NCBI RefSeq assembly: GCF_011765625.1
Contig: NZ_CP050313.1
Location: 1,298,501 to 1,362,500, forward strand
Reading direction: 5' to 3'
Source of the DNA: Shewanella aestuarii
GTDB taxonomy: Bacteria > Pseudomonadota > Gammaproteobacteria > Enterobacterales > Shewanellaceae
Length of the DNA stretch: 64,000 bases
The translations under genes and the position numbers were made by a program. The notes below the pieces were generated by a model, which saw only the letters and a program-made list of their open reading frames with translations, made no database searches and had not been told where the DNA came from. Shown here in pieces: positions 27,923 through 35,860 of the stretch. Positions within the stretch are counted from its first letter, which is position 1. Each line of letters begins with the position of its first letter.

Positions 27923-28471
27923 ATGCCGTTTAACTTACCTATTGCATTAACACTTTTTAGATTAGTGTTGCTGCCTGTATTTGTTTTCTTTTTCTATCTT
28001 CCTTATACGTGGGCGCCATTTACGGCCGCGTTTATATTCTGGCTCGCAGCGGTAACCGATGCCCTTGATGGTTATGCGGCAAGAAAGTTAGGTCAATCAA
28101 CTCGCTTTGGGGCATTTTTAGATCCTGTTGCCGATAAAGTCATGGTGTCCACTGCCTTGGTGTTATTGGTGCAGCAAAACGATAATATCTATTTAACCCT
28201 AGCGGCGTTATTTATGATTGGTCGTGAAATTGTCATTTCAGCGTTGCGTGAGTGGATGGCTGAAATCGGCAAACGAGGGGTGGTTGCGGTTTCTTGGATA
28301 GGTAAATATAAGACTGCAGCCCAGATGATTGCGATTATCGGATTAATTTGGAAACCTACACCGTTACTGACAGATGTGGCATATGCGCTATTCTATGTAG
28401 CGGCCTTGCTGACGTTTTGGTCGATGTTCAGTTATATTTCTGCGGCTTGGAAAGATTTAATTGAGGAATAG
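27923..28471 (+). CDS. pgsA: Phosphatidylglycerophosphate synthase PgsA
   Basis: 182-residue inner-membrane enzyme joining CDP-diacylglycerol and glycerol-3-phosphate, the first committed step to phosphatidylglycerol. The CDP-alcohol phosphotransferase signature DALDGYAARKLGQSTRFGAFLDPVADKV holds all catalytic Asp residues. Several hydrophobic helices flank it. Follows uvrC by 44 bp; a tRNA cluster with its own promoter follows, as in E. coli. Confidence 0.97.
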   Translation: MPFNLPIALTLFRLVLLPVFVFFFYLPYTWAPFTAAFIFWLAAVTDALDGYAARKLGQSTRFGAFLDPVADKVMVSTALVLLVQQNDNIYLTLAALFMIGREIVISALREWMAEIGKRGVVAVSWIGKYKTAAQMIAIIGLIWKPTPLLTDVAYALFYVAALLTFWSMFSYISAAWKDLIEE

Positions 28472-28533
28472 CACATAAATAGATCAATAAGATTATTAAG
28501 TGTGCAAACAAATCATTTTAGTAAAAAAGGCAA

Positions 28534-28561
28534 TTGACACCGGTGATGAAATCGGTAGAAT
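28534..28561 (+). promoter_or_regulatory. Strong sigma-70 promoter of the tRNA operon
   Basis: Consensus -35 TTGACA (28534-28539), 16-bp spacer, -10 TAGAAT (28556-28561), then a GC-rich discriminator (GCACCCCC), typical of stringently controlled stable RNA promoters. About 68 bases before tRNA-Gly. Confidence 0.85.
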
Positions 28562-28628
28562 GCACCCCCGTAGACAAGACATCAACGACACGAAGCATTA
28601 GCGGAAAGTTGAACATGAAATGATACAG

Positions 28629-28704
28629 GCGACATTAGCTCAGTTGGTAGAGCGATACCTTGCCAAGGTATAGGTCATCGGTTCGAACCCGATATGTCGC
28701 TCCA
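28629..28704 (+). tRNA. tRNA-Gly (anticodon GCC)
   Basis: 76 nt including encoded CCA. Acceptor GCGACAT pairs with ATGTCGC, the T arm contains GGTTCGAACCC, and the anticodon loop reads CTTGCCAAG. Position matches glyW in the E. coli glyW-cysT-leuZ operon. Confidence 0.97.
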
Positions 28705-28723
28705 AATCATTAGTTTACATTGT

Positions 28724-28797
28724 GGCGCGATGGCAGAATGGCTATGCTGCGGATTGCAAATCCGTCGACCTCGGTTCGACTCCGGGTCGCGCCTCCA
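28724..28797 (+). tRNA. tRNA-Cys (anticodon GCA)
   Basis: 74 nt with encoded CCA. Acceptor GGCGCGA pairs with TCGCGCC, anticodon loop GATTGCAAATC, T arm CGGTTCGACTCCG. Corresponds to cysT. Confidence 0.97.
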
Positions 28798-28849
28798 CTA
28801 AATTGCGTTTAATGGCTTGCTTTAATAGCAGCGGTTAAAACAACACTTT

Positions 28850-28935
28850 GCCCGAGTGGTGGAATCGGTAGACACAAGGGATTTAAAATCCCTCGCTGAA
28901 TAAGCGTGCCAGTTCAAGTCTGGCCTCGGGTACCA
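28850..28935 (+). tRNA. tRNA-Leu (anticodon TAA)
   Basis: 86 nt with encoded CCA and the long variable arm of class II tRNAs. Acceptor GCCCGAG pairs with CTCGGGT (G-U at the end), anticodon loop GATTTAAAATC, T arm CCAGTTCAAGTCTGG. Corresponds to leuZ. Its 3' half is repeated three more times downstream. Confidence 0.96.
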
Positions 28936-28967
28936 TTATTAAGCTTGCTTGCAAGTGATGGATAAAC

Positions 28968-28996
28968 AAGCCTCAACGATAAGTTGGGGCTTTTTT
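28968..28996 (+). terminator. Intrinsic terminator after tRNA-Leu (array unit 1)
   Basis: 10-bp stem AAGCCTCAAC/GTTGGGGCTT (one G-U), 5-base loop, then T-run. Nearly identical to the one at 29251-29279. Confidence 0.9.
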
Positions 28997-29109
28997 ATGT
29001 CTGAAATTTAACGATACAAAATCCCTCGCACTCTTGATAAAAGCAAGCGTGCCAGTTCAAGTCTGGCCTCGGGTACCATTTTAAGCTTTCTTGCAAGTGA
29101 TGGATAAAA

Positions 29110-29137
29110 AAGCCTCGACATTAGTCGGGGCTTTTTT
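29110..29137 (+). terminator. Intrinsic terminator (array unit 2)
   Basis: 10-bp stem AAGCCTCGAC/GTCGGGGCTT, 4-base loop, T-run. The two changes from unit 1 (A to G and T to C) compensate each other, so pairing is preserved. Confidence 0.9.
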
Positions 29138-29250
29138 ATTTATGAAATTTAACGATACAAAATCCCTCGCACTCTTGATAAAAGCAAGCGTGCCAGTTCA
29201 AGTCTGGCCTCGGGTACCATTTTAAGCTTGCTTGCAAGTGATGGATAAAC

Positions 29251-29279
29251 AAGCCTCAACGATAAGTTGGGGCTTTTTT
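29251..29279 (+). terminator. Intrinsic terminator (array unit 3)
   Basis: Same stem as unit 1 (AAGCCTCAAC/GTTGGGGCTT) with a T-run. Confidence 0.9.
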
Positions 29280-29370
29280 ATGTCTGAAATTTAACGATAC
29301 AAAATCCCTCGCACTCTTGATAAAAGCAGGTGAGCCAGTTCAAGTCTGGCCTCGGGTTATTGTTTGGCAT

Positions 29371-29399
29371 AAAAAAGCCTTAACAATCTGTTAAGGCTT
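29371..29399 (-). terminator. Intrinsic terminator of the PanP-type decarboxylase gene
   Basis: Perfect 10-bp stem AAGCCTTAAC/GTTAAGGCTT with a 5-base loop and six T on the minus strand, 31 bp past the decarboxylase stop. It resembles the array terminators and may share their origin. Confidence 0.88.
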
Positions 29400-29429
29400 A
29401 GATTTACTCGCTTAGATTTTGCTTACAAA

Positions 29430-31070
29430 TTACAGTTCGATTAACAGCGGGTAATATTCGCTATCTAATTGGGCTATTTGAGCTTGCTCGTTCAAGACCT
29501 CAGCCAATATTTCATGACTGGTTAATGGATTGGCTAGCACGACTCTAAATACGGTTGTGGGCTGTCTTTGGTATTTTGCAGGGCGAATGCGGGTGCGAGA
29601 TACAAATGACTTACCTTGTTCACGTTGATGTTTTTGAATAAATTGGGTTAGGCCATCTAATAGCCCATTAATTTTAGTGACCAATTCAACCTGATTATCG
29701 GCAATCGCTTGATTAAGTTTCAATTGCACTGATTGGGGTACATAACGGTAAGTCAGTAAACAAAGCTCTGGGTAGGTGACTAACTCAAACTCTTGATGTT
29801 GCTCAATCAGATCTGCAAAATAGCGTGCTTTTTCTAAACTGTTGTTAATCAGAATTTCATAGCCTTCACGACCAATAATTTGCAAACAAGCATGTACCAG
29901 CATTGCCATGCCTGGACGCGAACCTTCTAAGGTTTGACTGCCTAAATCTTTAGAGCCCACGCGCAAAATATATTCAGCATGATGCGCAATAGTATGTGCA
30001 AGCTCTGGATCTTTAAATAGCACCATGCCTGCACCCATAGGCACATACATTTGTTTATGGGCATCAATAGTGACCGAGTCTGCTAATTCGATCCCTGTTA
30101 ATAAGTGACGGTACTTATTCGATAACAGGCTTGCTCCACCCCATGCAGCATCAACATGAAAATGGCAATCTAACTCTTGGGCAAGTTGTGCGAGTTCTGT
30201 TAAAGGATCAATGTTGCCTGTTTCAGTGGTACCTGCAACCCCAACAATGGCCATCACCTTAATGTTGTTCTTTGCGAGTTTTTGAGCTGCTTGACGCATG
30301 GCAGCAACATCCACTTTGTTGTTCGCGTCTGTCGCAATGCTAATGATGTTGTCTCGACCAATACTGAGTAAATCAGCCGATTTACCTAATGAATAATGGC
30401 CTCGTTCTGACACTAAAATAGCTAGGTCATCGTATCCATAATGACGCAGTGCTTTTAACATGCCCTCACGGCCCACGCCTTTAAAGTCACCATCAGCTTT
30501 TAATACTCGGTTACGTGCAATCCACAATGCAGTGATATTAGCGACTGTGCCACCAGAACAAAATGCGCCTAATGAGTGATTAGCGCTGTGCATCCATTGT
30601 TGGTAGAAGTGGTCGTTTTGGTTGTAAATAAGGTGATGCATCATGCCAAGTACTTGGCGTTCTAGCGGAGTAAAGGCTTTAGATGTTTCAATTTTAACCA
30701 AATTTTGATTAAGCCCAACCATCATTTTAGACAGCGGCAAAACAAAGTAGGGCAGTGCTGAGGTCATATGACCGATAAAACTGGGCGCTGAAGTATGTAC
30801 CGAATGGGCGACCAAGTTTTGCATAATTTCATCGGTATAATCAGACACAAACCTTGGCATACTTGGAATTTGAAATGCTTGAAAGTCAGTTTCGATTTCG
30901 CTTAAAGGCTTTTCTAATGCCGCAATACTGTTACCTAAAAAACCCGCTAAATCTTCAGAAAGTTTTTGCTCAATAATACTTAACGTTGAACTTGCATCTT
31001 CTGGCACAGTGAAAATGCGCAATAAACTTTGCTCTGATGCATCTGCATGGCGGATTGGTTTCGAGGTCAT
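29430..31070 (-). CDS. panP: PLP-dependent aspartate 1-decarboxylase, PanP type
   Basis: 546 residues of the group II PLP decarboxylase fold: SGGTVANITALWIARN for phosphate binding, HVDAAWGGASLLS with the PLP-stacking Asp, and the Schiff-base Lys in TIDAHKQMYVPMGAG. The length and the distinctive N- and C-terminal extensions match PanP, which makes beta-alanine for pantothenate in Vibrio and relatives that lack PanD. A glutamate or other amino acid decarboxylase role is the main alternative. A terminator follows directly. Confidence 0.82.
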   Translation of the reverse strand: MTSKPIRHADASEQSLLRIFTVPEDASSTLSIIEQKLSEDLAGFLGNSIAALEKPLSEIETDFQAFQIPSMPRFVSDYTDEIMQNLVAHSVHTSAPSFIGHMTSALPYFVLPLSKMMVGLNQNLVKIETSKAFTPLERQVLGMMHHLIYNQNDHFYQQWMHSANHSLGAFCSGGTVANITALWIARNRVLKADGDFKGVGREGMLKALRHYGYDDLAILVSERGHYSLGKSADLLSIGRDNIISIATDANNKVDVAAMRQAAQKLAKNNIKVMAIVGVAGTTETGNIDPLTELAQLAQELDCHFHVDAAWGGASLLSNKYRHLLTGIELADSVTIDAHKQMYVPMGAGMVLFKDPELAHTIAHHAEYILRVGSKDLGSQTLEGSRPGMAMLVHACLQIIGREGYEILINNSLEKARYFADLIEQHQEFELVTYPELCLLTYRYVPQSVQLKLNQAIADNQVELVTKINGLLDGLTQFIQKHQREQGKSFVSRTRIRPAKYQRQPTTVFRVVLANPLTSHEILAEVLNEQAQIAQLDSEYYPLLIEL

Positions 31071-31123
31071 TTAGGCTTGCCGTAATTAAGTTAAATTCGC
31101 CCTATGAGTACTGATAAATACAC

Positions 31124-31175
31124 TAAAAGTAAAGTCGCACCCACTGGCAAAAATGAGGGTGCTAACTTTACTTTA
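31124..31175 (-). other. Long hairpin between glycerate kinase and panP
   Basis: Near-perfect inverted repeat of about 18 bp (31124-31142 and 31157-31175; core GCACCC/GGGTGC and AGTAAAGT/ACTTTACT) with a 14-base loop. It separates two minus-strand genes. On that strand the stem ends in ACTTTACTTTTA, so it may terminate glycerate kinase transcripts. Confidence 0.6.
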
Positions 31176-31312
31176 TGGCTTGGTTCGCATCAAGTTTTTA
31201 TCGTGATTGCCGTTGGGTATCTTGAGTCGATTGTTATCGCTGACTGCTGACATCAAAAGCTGTCACCGTTTGAGGCTTTAGTTCATCAAGACAAGGTCAT
31301 CTGCACACCTTA

Positions 31313-32458
31313 TCACAGCTTGAGCTTAATAAGTCTGGCTACATTCACGGAGGTATTGATTAAGTTTGTCGTGGCATGGGCTAAAACTTCATCAAGACTT
31401 GCCACTCCTGGAATGATTGGAAATATGGCCGTCATACCTTGCTCTACAATGGCATCAGCATTGTCACCTAAACTACCCGCGATACCAATGGTTGGCACAT
31501 TATAATGTTGCGCAACTTGTAACACTCCCATAGGGGTTTTTCCAAATACGGTTTGGCCATCAATTCTGCCTTCGCCTGTGATCACCAAATCGGCCTGCTG
31601 GCAATATTTTTCTAGCCCAACAGTTTTAATGACTAATTCGATGCCTGGGCGTAATTGCCCCTGTAAAAATGTCATGACGCCAAACCCCATGCCGCCCGCA
31701 GCGCCTGCACCAGCTGACTTGGATACATCTTGCTTAAGCTCTTGGGTGACGATATGGGAAAAGTGTGAAAGGGCAATATCTAGCTGTTCGACCATATCGG
31801 CTGTCGCACCTTTTTGTGGGCCAAAAATCGCTGATGCGCCGCGTGGGCCGCATAGTGGATTATCAACATCGCAAGCGACTTCAAAATGGCAATCTTTAAT
31901 GGCGGGGTGAGCATGACTGGTATCGATGGTGGCAAGTTCACTTAAACCCGCACCGCCGGCTTTGATTGATTCCCCGCTAGCGGTTAACAATTTTATCCCC
32001 AAAGCCTGAGCCATTCCGGTGCCAGCATCATTTGTTGCGCTGCCGCCTAAGCCTAAAATGATATGCTTTATACCACGATCTAGCGCATGCTTGATCAGTT
32101 CACCTGTGCCAAAACTGCTAGTTACTAGTGGATTACGTTGGTCTCTAGGTACAAGGTGTAATCCAGAAGCGGCCGCCATTTCAATTACCGCCGTGGCGGG
32201 TTTGTTAGCGACACTGCCTAAAATGCCATAAAAAGCATTCACCTTTGAGCCTAAAGGATCGCTGACCTCTACAGAAATAATTTCCCCTTCAGTGGCATCA
32301 ACCATGGCTTGAACTGTACCTTCACCGCCATCAGCCATTGGTACTTTGTCATATTGCGCATCTGGAAACACTTGCTTAAAGCCTTGTTCTATTGCTTGTG
32401 CAACTTGCAGTGCCGTTAAGCTTTCTTTAAATGAATCAGGTGCGATAACAATCTTCAT
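31313..32458 (-). CDS. Glycerate kinase, GarK/GlxK family
   Basis: 381 residues. It begins KIVIAPDSFKESLTALQVA, the family N-terminal motif, and carries the glycine-rich LGLGGSATNDAGTGMAQALG and a later VITGEGRIDGQTVFGKTP. These enzymes phosphorylate D-glycerate, usually to 2-phosphoglycerate, in glyoxylate or glucarate degradation. No such pathway genes adjoin it here, so its supply route is unknown. The genes on either side are unrelated in function. Confidence 0.93.
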   Translation of the reverse strand: MKIVIAPDSFKESLTALQVAQAIEQGFKQVFPDAQYDKVPMADGGEGTVQAMVDATEGEIISVEVSDPLGSKVNAFYGILGSVANKPATAVIEMAAASGLHLVPRDQRNPLVTSSFGTGELIKHALDRGIKHIILGLGGSATNDAGTGMAQALGIKLLTASGESIKAGGAGLSELATIDTSHAHPAIKDCHFEVACDVDNPLCGPRGASAIFGPQKGATADMVEQLDIALSHFSHIVTQELKQDVSKSAGAGAAGGMGFGVMTFLQGQLRPGIELVIKTVGLEKYCQQADLVITGEGRIDGQTVFGKTPMGVLQVAQHYNVPTIGIAGSLGDNADAIVEQGMTAIFPIIPGVASLDEVLAHATTNLINTSVNVARLIKLKL

Positions 32459-32932
32459 AAGCGCGAATTTCCTAGTTAAAGGTTATAAAGTGAACTGCTT
32501 GACGATAAATTTAGTCTATTGTTATCAATCCAATTTGTACATTATTACTCGGAAATCAATTTGATATTTATTCATCATCAAGATGTTTGCCAAGCTTGAT
32601 GTCAGTATTATTTGAATGGCTGGTTTGATATTTCCCGAATATCCTTGCTCGCTTTCATTCTCTGCAACTCAACTAAAACAAATATGTTTGTAAATTACTT
32701 TGGTTACTTGTGATGATAACGTTCTATTGCTACATGCTGGTTGTTGGGTTGTGTTTATTATTTTGAGGTATGACTTGTATTTGTTTCACATTTTGTAGTG
32801 AATTTACCTTGCTTTGCTTATAACAGTTAATGCACTAATTATTTGTGTTAGACTTATTTGTTCATCTTATGATGTATTGAATTTAATCAATTTATGTCAT
32901 ATGCATTTGTTGTCAAAATAATGGGAGACATT
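32459..32932. other. Intergenic region upstream of BCCT transporter
   Basis: About 470 bp, strongly AT-rich, between divergent genes. It contains an inverted repeat CATCAAG (32576-32582)/CTTGATG (32595-32601) that could be an operator. The last part holds a GGGAGA ribosome site ahead of ATG 32933. No gene or RNA recognised. Confidence 0.45.
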
Positions 32933-34897
32933 ATGTCGATTAAGACAAGTATCAACCCACCAGTGTTTTATTCCTCTGTTATCCTTATTATATTAATGGT
33001 TTTCTTGTGCGCCGTATGGCCTGCAGAAGCAAGTCACTTTTTTAAGGCAGTGCAAAACAGCTTAGAAGCTCAAGCTGGTTGGTTTTATATCCTTGGTGTA
33101 GCAATATTTCTAATTTTTATCATCTTTGTCATGGTTAGCCGCTTTGGCGATATTAAGCTTGGGCCAGATCATGCTGTGCCTGACTACAGCTATAAAAGCT
33201 GGATCGCGATGCTGTTTTCCGCTGGGATGGGTATAGGTTTAATGTTTTTTGGGGTAGCAGAGCCTGTGATGCATTATCTTGCCCCACCCGATGCGACGCC
33301 TGAAACTATCCAAGCAGCAACAGATGCTATGAAGATTACCTTCTTCCATTGGGGGATCCATGCATGGGCGATTTATGCGGTAGTGGCATTATCACTCGCT
33401 TATTTTGCTTATCGTCACAAGCTGCCATTGCTTCCTCGCTCTGCGCTTTACCCTTTAATTGGTGAGAAAATTTATGGTCCACTGGGGCATATTGTGGATA
33501 CTTTTGCGGTGTTAGGTACCATGTTTGGTGTGGCCACCTCATTAGGGTTCGGCGTGCTGCAGGTTAACTCTGGCCTGAGTTACCTTATTACGGATTTGCC
33601 CAATAATGTTACCGTACAGGTAATATTAATTGCGGTAATTACTGCCATTGCCACCTTGTCAGTATTCTCTGGTTTAGATAAAGGAGTTAAACGCCTTAGT
33701 GAGTTAAACCTTGGCTTAGCCTTATTTTTGTTAGTGGCCGTTTTACTGCTTGGGCCAACCGTTGCTTTATTGCAAGCTTTTGTGCAAAACACCGGTGGTT
33801 ATTTAAGTGATATTGTCGGTAAAACCTTTAATCTTTATGCCTACCAACAGAAAGAAGATTGGATTGGGGGCTGGACATTACTTTATTGGGGCTGGTGGAT
33901 ATCTTGGTCACCATTTGTGGGTACCTTTATTGCGCGTGTCAGCCGTGGCCGTACGATCCGTGAATTTTTAATCGGTGTGTTATTTGTGCCTTCAAGCATC
34001 ACATTTTTGTGGATGACGGTATTTGGTAACTCTGCGATTGATGAAATAAGAAACCAAGGCGCGACTTATTTAGCTGATGCGGTTTCAAGCGATGTCTCTA
34101 TTGCGTTATTCAAGTTCTTTGAACATCTGCCTTTTGCTAATGTGCTCTCTATTATTGCAGTGTGCTTAGTGGTGACTTTCTTTGTTACTTCGTCTGACTC
34201 TGGCTCATTAGTGATTGATAATTTGACCTCAGGAGGTGATAGCAATGCACCGGTTTGGCAACGTATTTTCTGGGCGGTATTGCAAGGGGTGGTTGCGTCA
34301 GTACTATTGATAGCAGGTGGCTTACAAGCCTTACAAACTGCAGCAATTGCGAGTGCAATGCCATTTTTAATTGTCATGTTATTAATGTGTTTAGGGTTAT
34401 TTAAGGCACTGCAAGACGATTGGCTCAAAATTAATAGTGTCCAATCTCATAACACCAGTGTGCAGTATGCTAAAGCCAATATGACGTGGCAAGATAGGTT
34501 AGATGTGTTGGTGTCGCAGCCAAGCCGTGATGACGCGCAGTACTTTATTGATAATATTGCATATCCTGCGTTAACAGAGGTTCGTAATACCCTAGTCGCG
34601 AAAGGGCAGGTGGCCGATATAATCTTTAAAGATGAAAGGGTGCGGCTGGTAGTTGGCCCAGATGATCCACTTTCGTTTGTTTATGGACTGCGTTTAAGAG
34701 CCTTTATGATGTCGGGTACTACAGAAGAAAATACTGAAAACGAGCAGGAATATTATCGTGTTGAAGTATTTTTAGAACATGGCGGACAGCAATATGATGT
34801 GATGGGTTATACCCAAGAGCAGATCACCGCAGACATTGTTACTCAATATGAACGCTATTTACATTACTTACATCTATCCCATGCTGAGTTAATTTAA
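32933..34897 (+). CDS. BCCT-family betaine/choline transporter (BetT-like)
   Basis: 654 residues with about twelve transmembrane segments. Family motifs: GMGIGLMFFGVAEPVMHYLA and WGWWISWSPFVGTFIARVSRG followed by RTIREF. After the last helix it has a long cytoplasmic tail (about 130 residues) as in choline transporters of the BetT type, where the tail senses osmotic stress. Choline or betaine uptake is inferred; no betA/betB is in this window. Start ATG 32933 is chosen for the GGGAGA six bases upstream over the longer frame from 32894. Confidence 0.9.
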   Translation: MSIKTSINPPVFYSSVILIILMVFLCAVWPAEASHFFKAVQNSLEAQAGWFYILGVAIFLIFIIFVMVSRFGDIKLGPDHAVPDYSYKSWIAMLFSAGMGIGLMFFGVAEPVMHYLAPPDATPETIQAATDAMKITFFHWGIHAWAIYAVVALSLAYFAYRHKLPLLPRSALYPLIGEKIYGPLGHIVDTFAVLGTMFGVATSLGFGVLQVNSGLSYLITDLPNNVTVQVILIAVITAIATLSVFSGLDKGVKRLSELNLGLALFLLVAVLLLGPTVALLQAFVQNTGGYLSDIVGKTFNLYAYQQKEDWIGGWTLLYWGWWISWSPFVGTFIARVSRGRTIREFLIGVLFVPSSITFLWMTVFGNSAIDEIRNQGATYLADAVSSDVSIALFKFFEHLPFANVLSIIAVCLVVTFFVTSSDSGSLVIDNLTSGGDSNAPVWQRIFWAVLQGVVASVLLIAGGLQALQTAAIASAMPFLIVMLLMCLGLFKALQDDWLKINSVQSHNTSVQYAKANMTWQDRLDVLVSQPSRDDAQYFIDNIAYPALTEVRNTLVAKGQVADIIFKDERVRLVVGPDDPLSFVYGLRLRAFMMSGTTEENTENEQEYYRVEVFLEHGGQQYDVMGYTQEQITADIVTQYERYLHYLHLSHAELI

Positions 34898-34941
34898 ACC
34901 GATAGATCCATTAAAGGCGTTTTGAAAGCTGAAAACTATTG

Positions 34942-34981
34942 CCCCAAGTGATATCCCTGATATCCTTGGGGTAATTTTTTT
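34942..34981 (+). terminator. Intrinsic terminator after BCCT transporter
   Basis: Long stem CCCCAAG/CTTGGGG extended past one mismatch by GATAT/ATATC, then seven T. Confidence 0.9.
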
Positions 34982-34999
34982 GGGTGTTTGGAAACGAAA

Positions 35000-35353
35000 A
35001 TGGCCGGTGAAAGTAAATTAGACAAGGTGTTGGCAGAAGCCAGAGATTACAAAGCCAAACGTGAGAAAGGCTATCGGGAGCAAGCGTTAAAGCTATACCC
35101 TTGGGTTTGTGGGCGTTGTACCCGCGAGTTTACCCATAAAAATTTAAGTGAGTTAACGGTACATCACCGTGATCATAATCATGATAATAATCCATCCGAT
35201 GGCAGTAATTGGGAATTGTTATGCTTGTATTGTCACGATAACGAGCATTCACGTTTTGAAGAACTCATTCGTTATGGCAGCACCACTGAAGTGAAACAAG
35301 ACGTGGCAACCTATAATCCGTTTGCGGATCTGAAAGCCATGATGAAAAAATAG
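35000..35353 (+). CDS. yajD: HNH nuclease family protein YajD
   Basis: 117 residues. The two zinc-binding Cys pairs (VCGRC and CLYC) and the HNH core (VHHRDHNHDNNPSDGSNWELLC) are intact. The biological role of YajD is not established. ATG at 35000 is the likely start; a TTG twelve bases earlier gives METK. A 13-bp hairpin follows. Confidence 0.92.
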   Translation: MAGESKLDKVLAEARDYKAKREKGYREQALKLYPWVCGRCTREFTHKNLSELTVHHRDHNHDNNPSDGSNWELLCLYCHDNEHSRFEELIRYGSTTEVKQDVATYNPFADLKAMMKK

Positions 35354-35400
35354 CGCTGTGATGACTTAATGACAAAGCGACAATTGTTTACATCAGCATC

Positions 35401-35429
35401 ATTTAAAGCCAGCACTGCTGGCTTTAAAT
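35401..35429. terminator. Perfect hairpin, probable bidirectional terminator
   Basis: 13-bp perfect stem ATTTAAAGCCAGC/GCTGGCTTTAAAT with a 3-base loop between the convergent yajD and DUF1289 genes. T-richness after the stem is modest on both strands. Confidence 0.7.
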
Positions 35430-35532
35430 TTATATAAGGCTAATTTAAATTGCGATATAGCTGAGGGGGTTAATCTGCATTCCACTGGCTGTTTAACCCT
35501 TAAATGGGTCACGTTATTTAACGTGTGCAGGG

Positions 35533-35763
35533 TTAGTTGCTATTGATTTTTGACTCCGCGGCTAACCATTTATCCCGTGAAAGTGTTTGGCTGTTTTTAT
35601 CGCCGACAAATTGTTGTTTTCTGGCTGCGAGTTTGTCAACAATACACTGTTTTTGCTCATTGGTTGCGCTTGACCAGATGACAATTTCATCAAGGTGACG
35701 GTAACATCCCATACAGTAATCATCCTCATTTAATCCGCAGCGTGCGACACATGGCGATTGCAT
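35533..35763 (-). CDS. DUF1289 family protein
   Basis: 76 residues starting MQSPCVARCGLNEDDYCMGCYRHLDEI, with the four spaced Cys that define DUF1289 and suggest a small metal-binding fold. Function unknown; members are common next to housekeeping genes. Divergent from the methyltransferase gene at 35861. Confidence 0.9.
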   Translation of the reverse strand: MQSPCVARCGLNEDDYCMGCYRHLDEIVIWSSATNEQKQCIVDKLAARKQQFVGDKNSQTLSRDKWLAAESKINSN

Positions 35764-35860
35764 ATCCTTAAACCCTTGGCTATTAAAAACGCTAAGATAT
35801 TATCATGGGGTTAGCTTAAATGTTAGAATCCCAGTCATTAGACTATGCCAGCCTTGTTAA

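Larger units (their letters stand above)
28936..29358 (+). repeat. Tandem array of partial tRNA-Leu 3' halves with terminators
   Basis: Three units of about 141-143 bp follow tRNA-Leu. Each consists of an AAGCTTGCTTGCAAG-type stretch, an intrinsic terminator, the spacer GAAATTTAACGATAC, and a copy of the tRNA-Leu 3' half. The partial copies lie at 29018-29078, 29159-29219 and 29301-29358. They begin AAAATCCCTCGC, carry a variable arm about 10 nt longer than in the real tRNA (ACTCTTGATAAAAGCAAG region), keep the T arm, and end in CCA except the last, which is degraded (GCAGGTGAGCC, no CCA). No copy has a 5' half, so none can be a tRNA. The layout resembles the 3' repeats of the E. coli tyrT operon. 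Confidence 0.93.

Noticed and set aside
29018..29219. Further functional tRNA-Leu genes
   Set aside because: The 5' half, D arm and acceptor 5' strand are missing in all three copies.
28936..29358. CRISPR array
   Set aside because: Repeats are about 141 bp, contain tRNA halves and terminators, and have no unique spacers or cas genes.
31104..31250. A 48-codon plus-strand ORF (MSTDKYTKS...) between panP and glycerate kinase
   Set aside because: It covers the large inverted repeat and has no clear ribosome site; coding is not supported.
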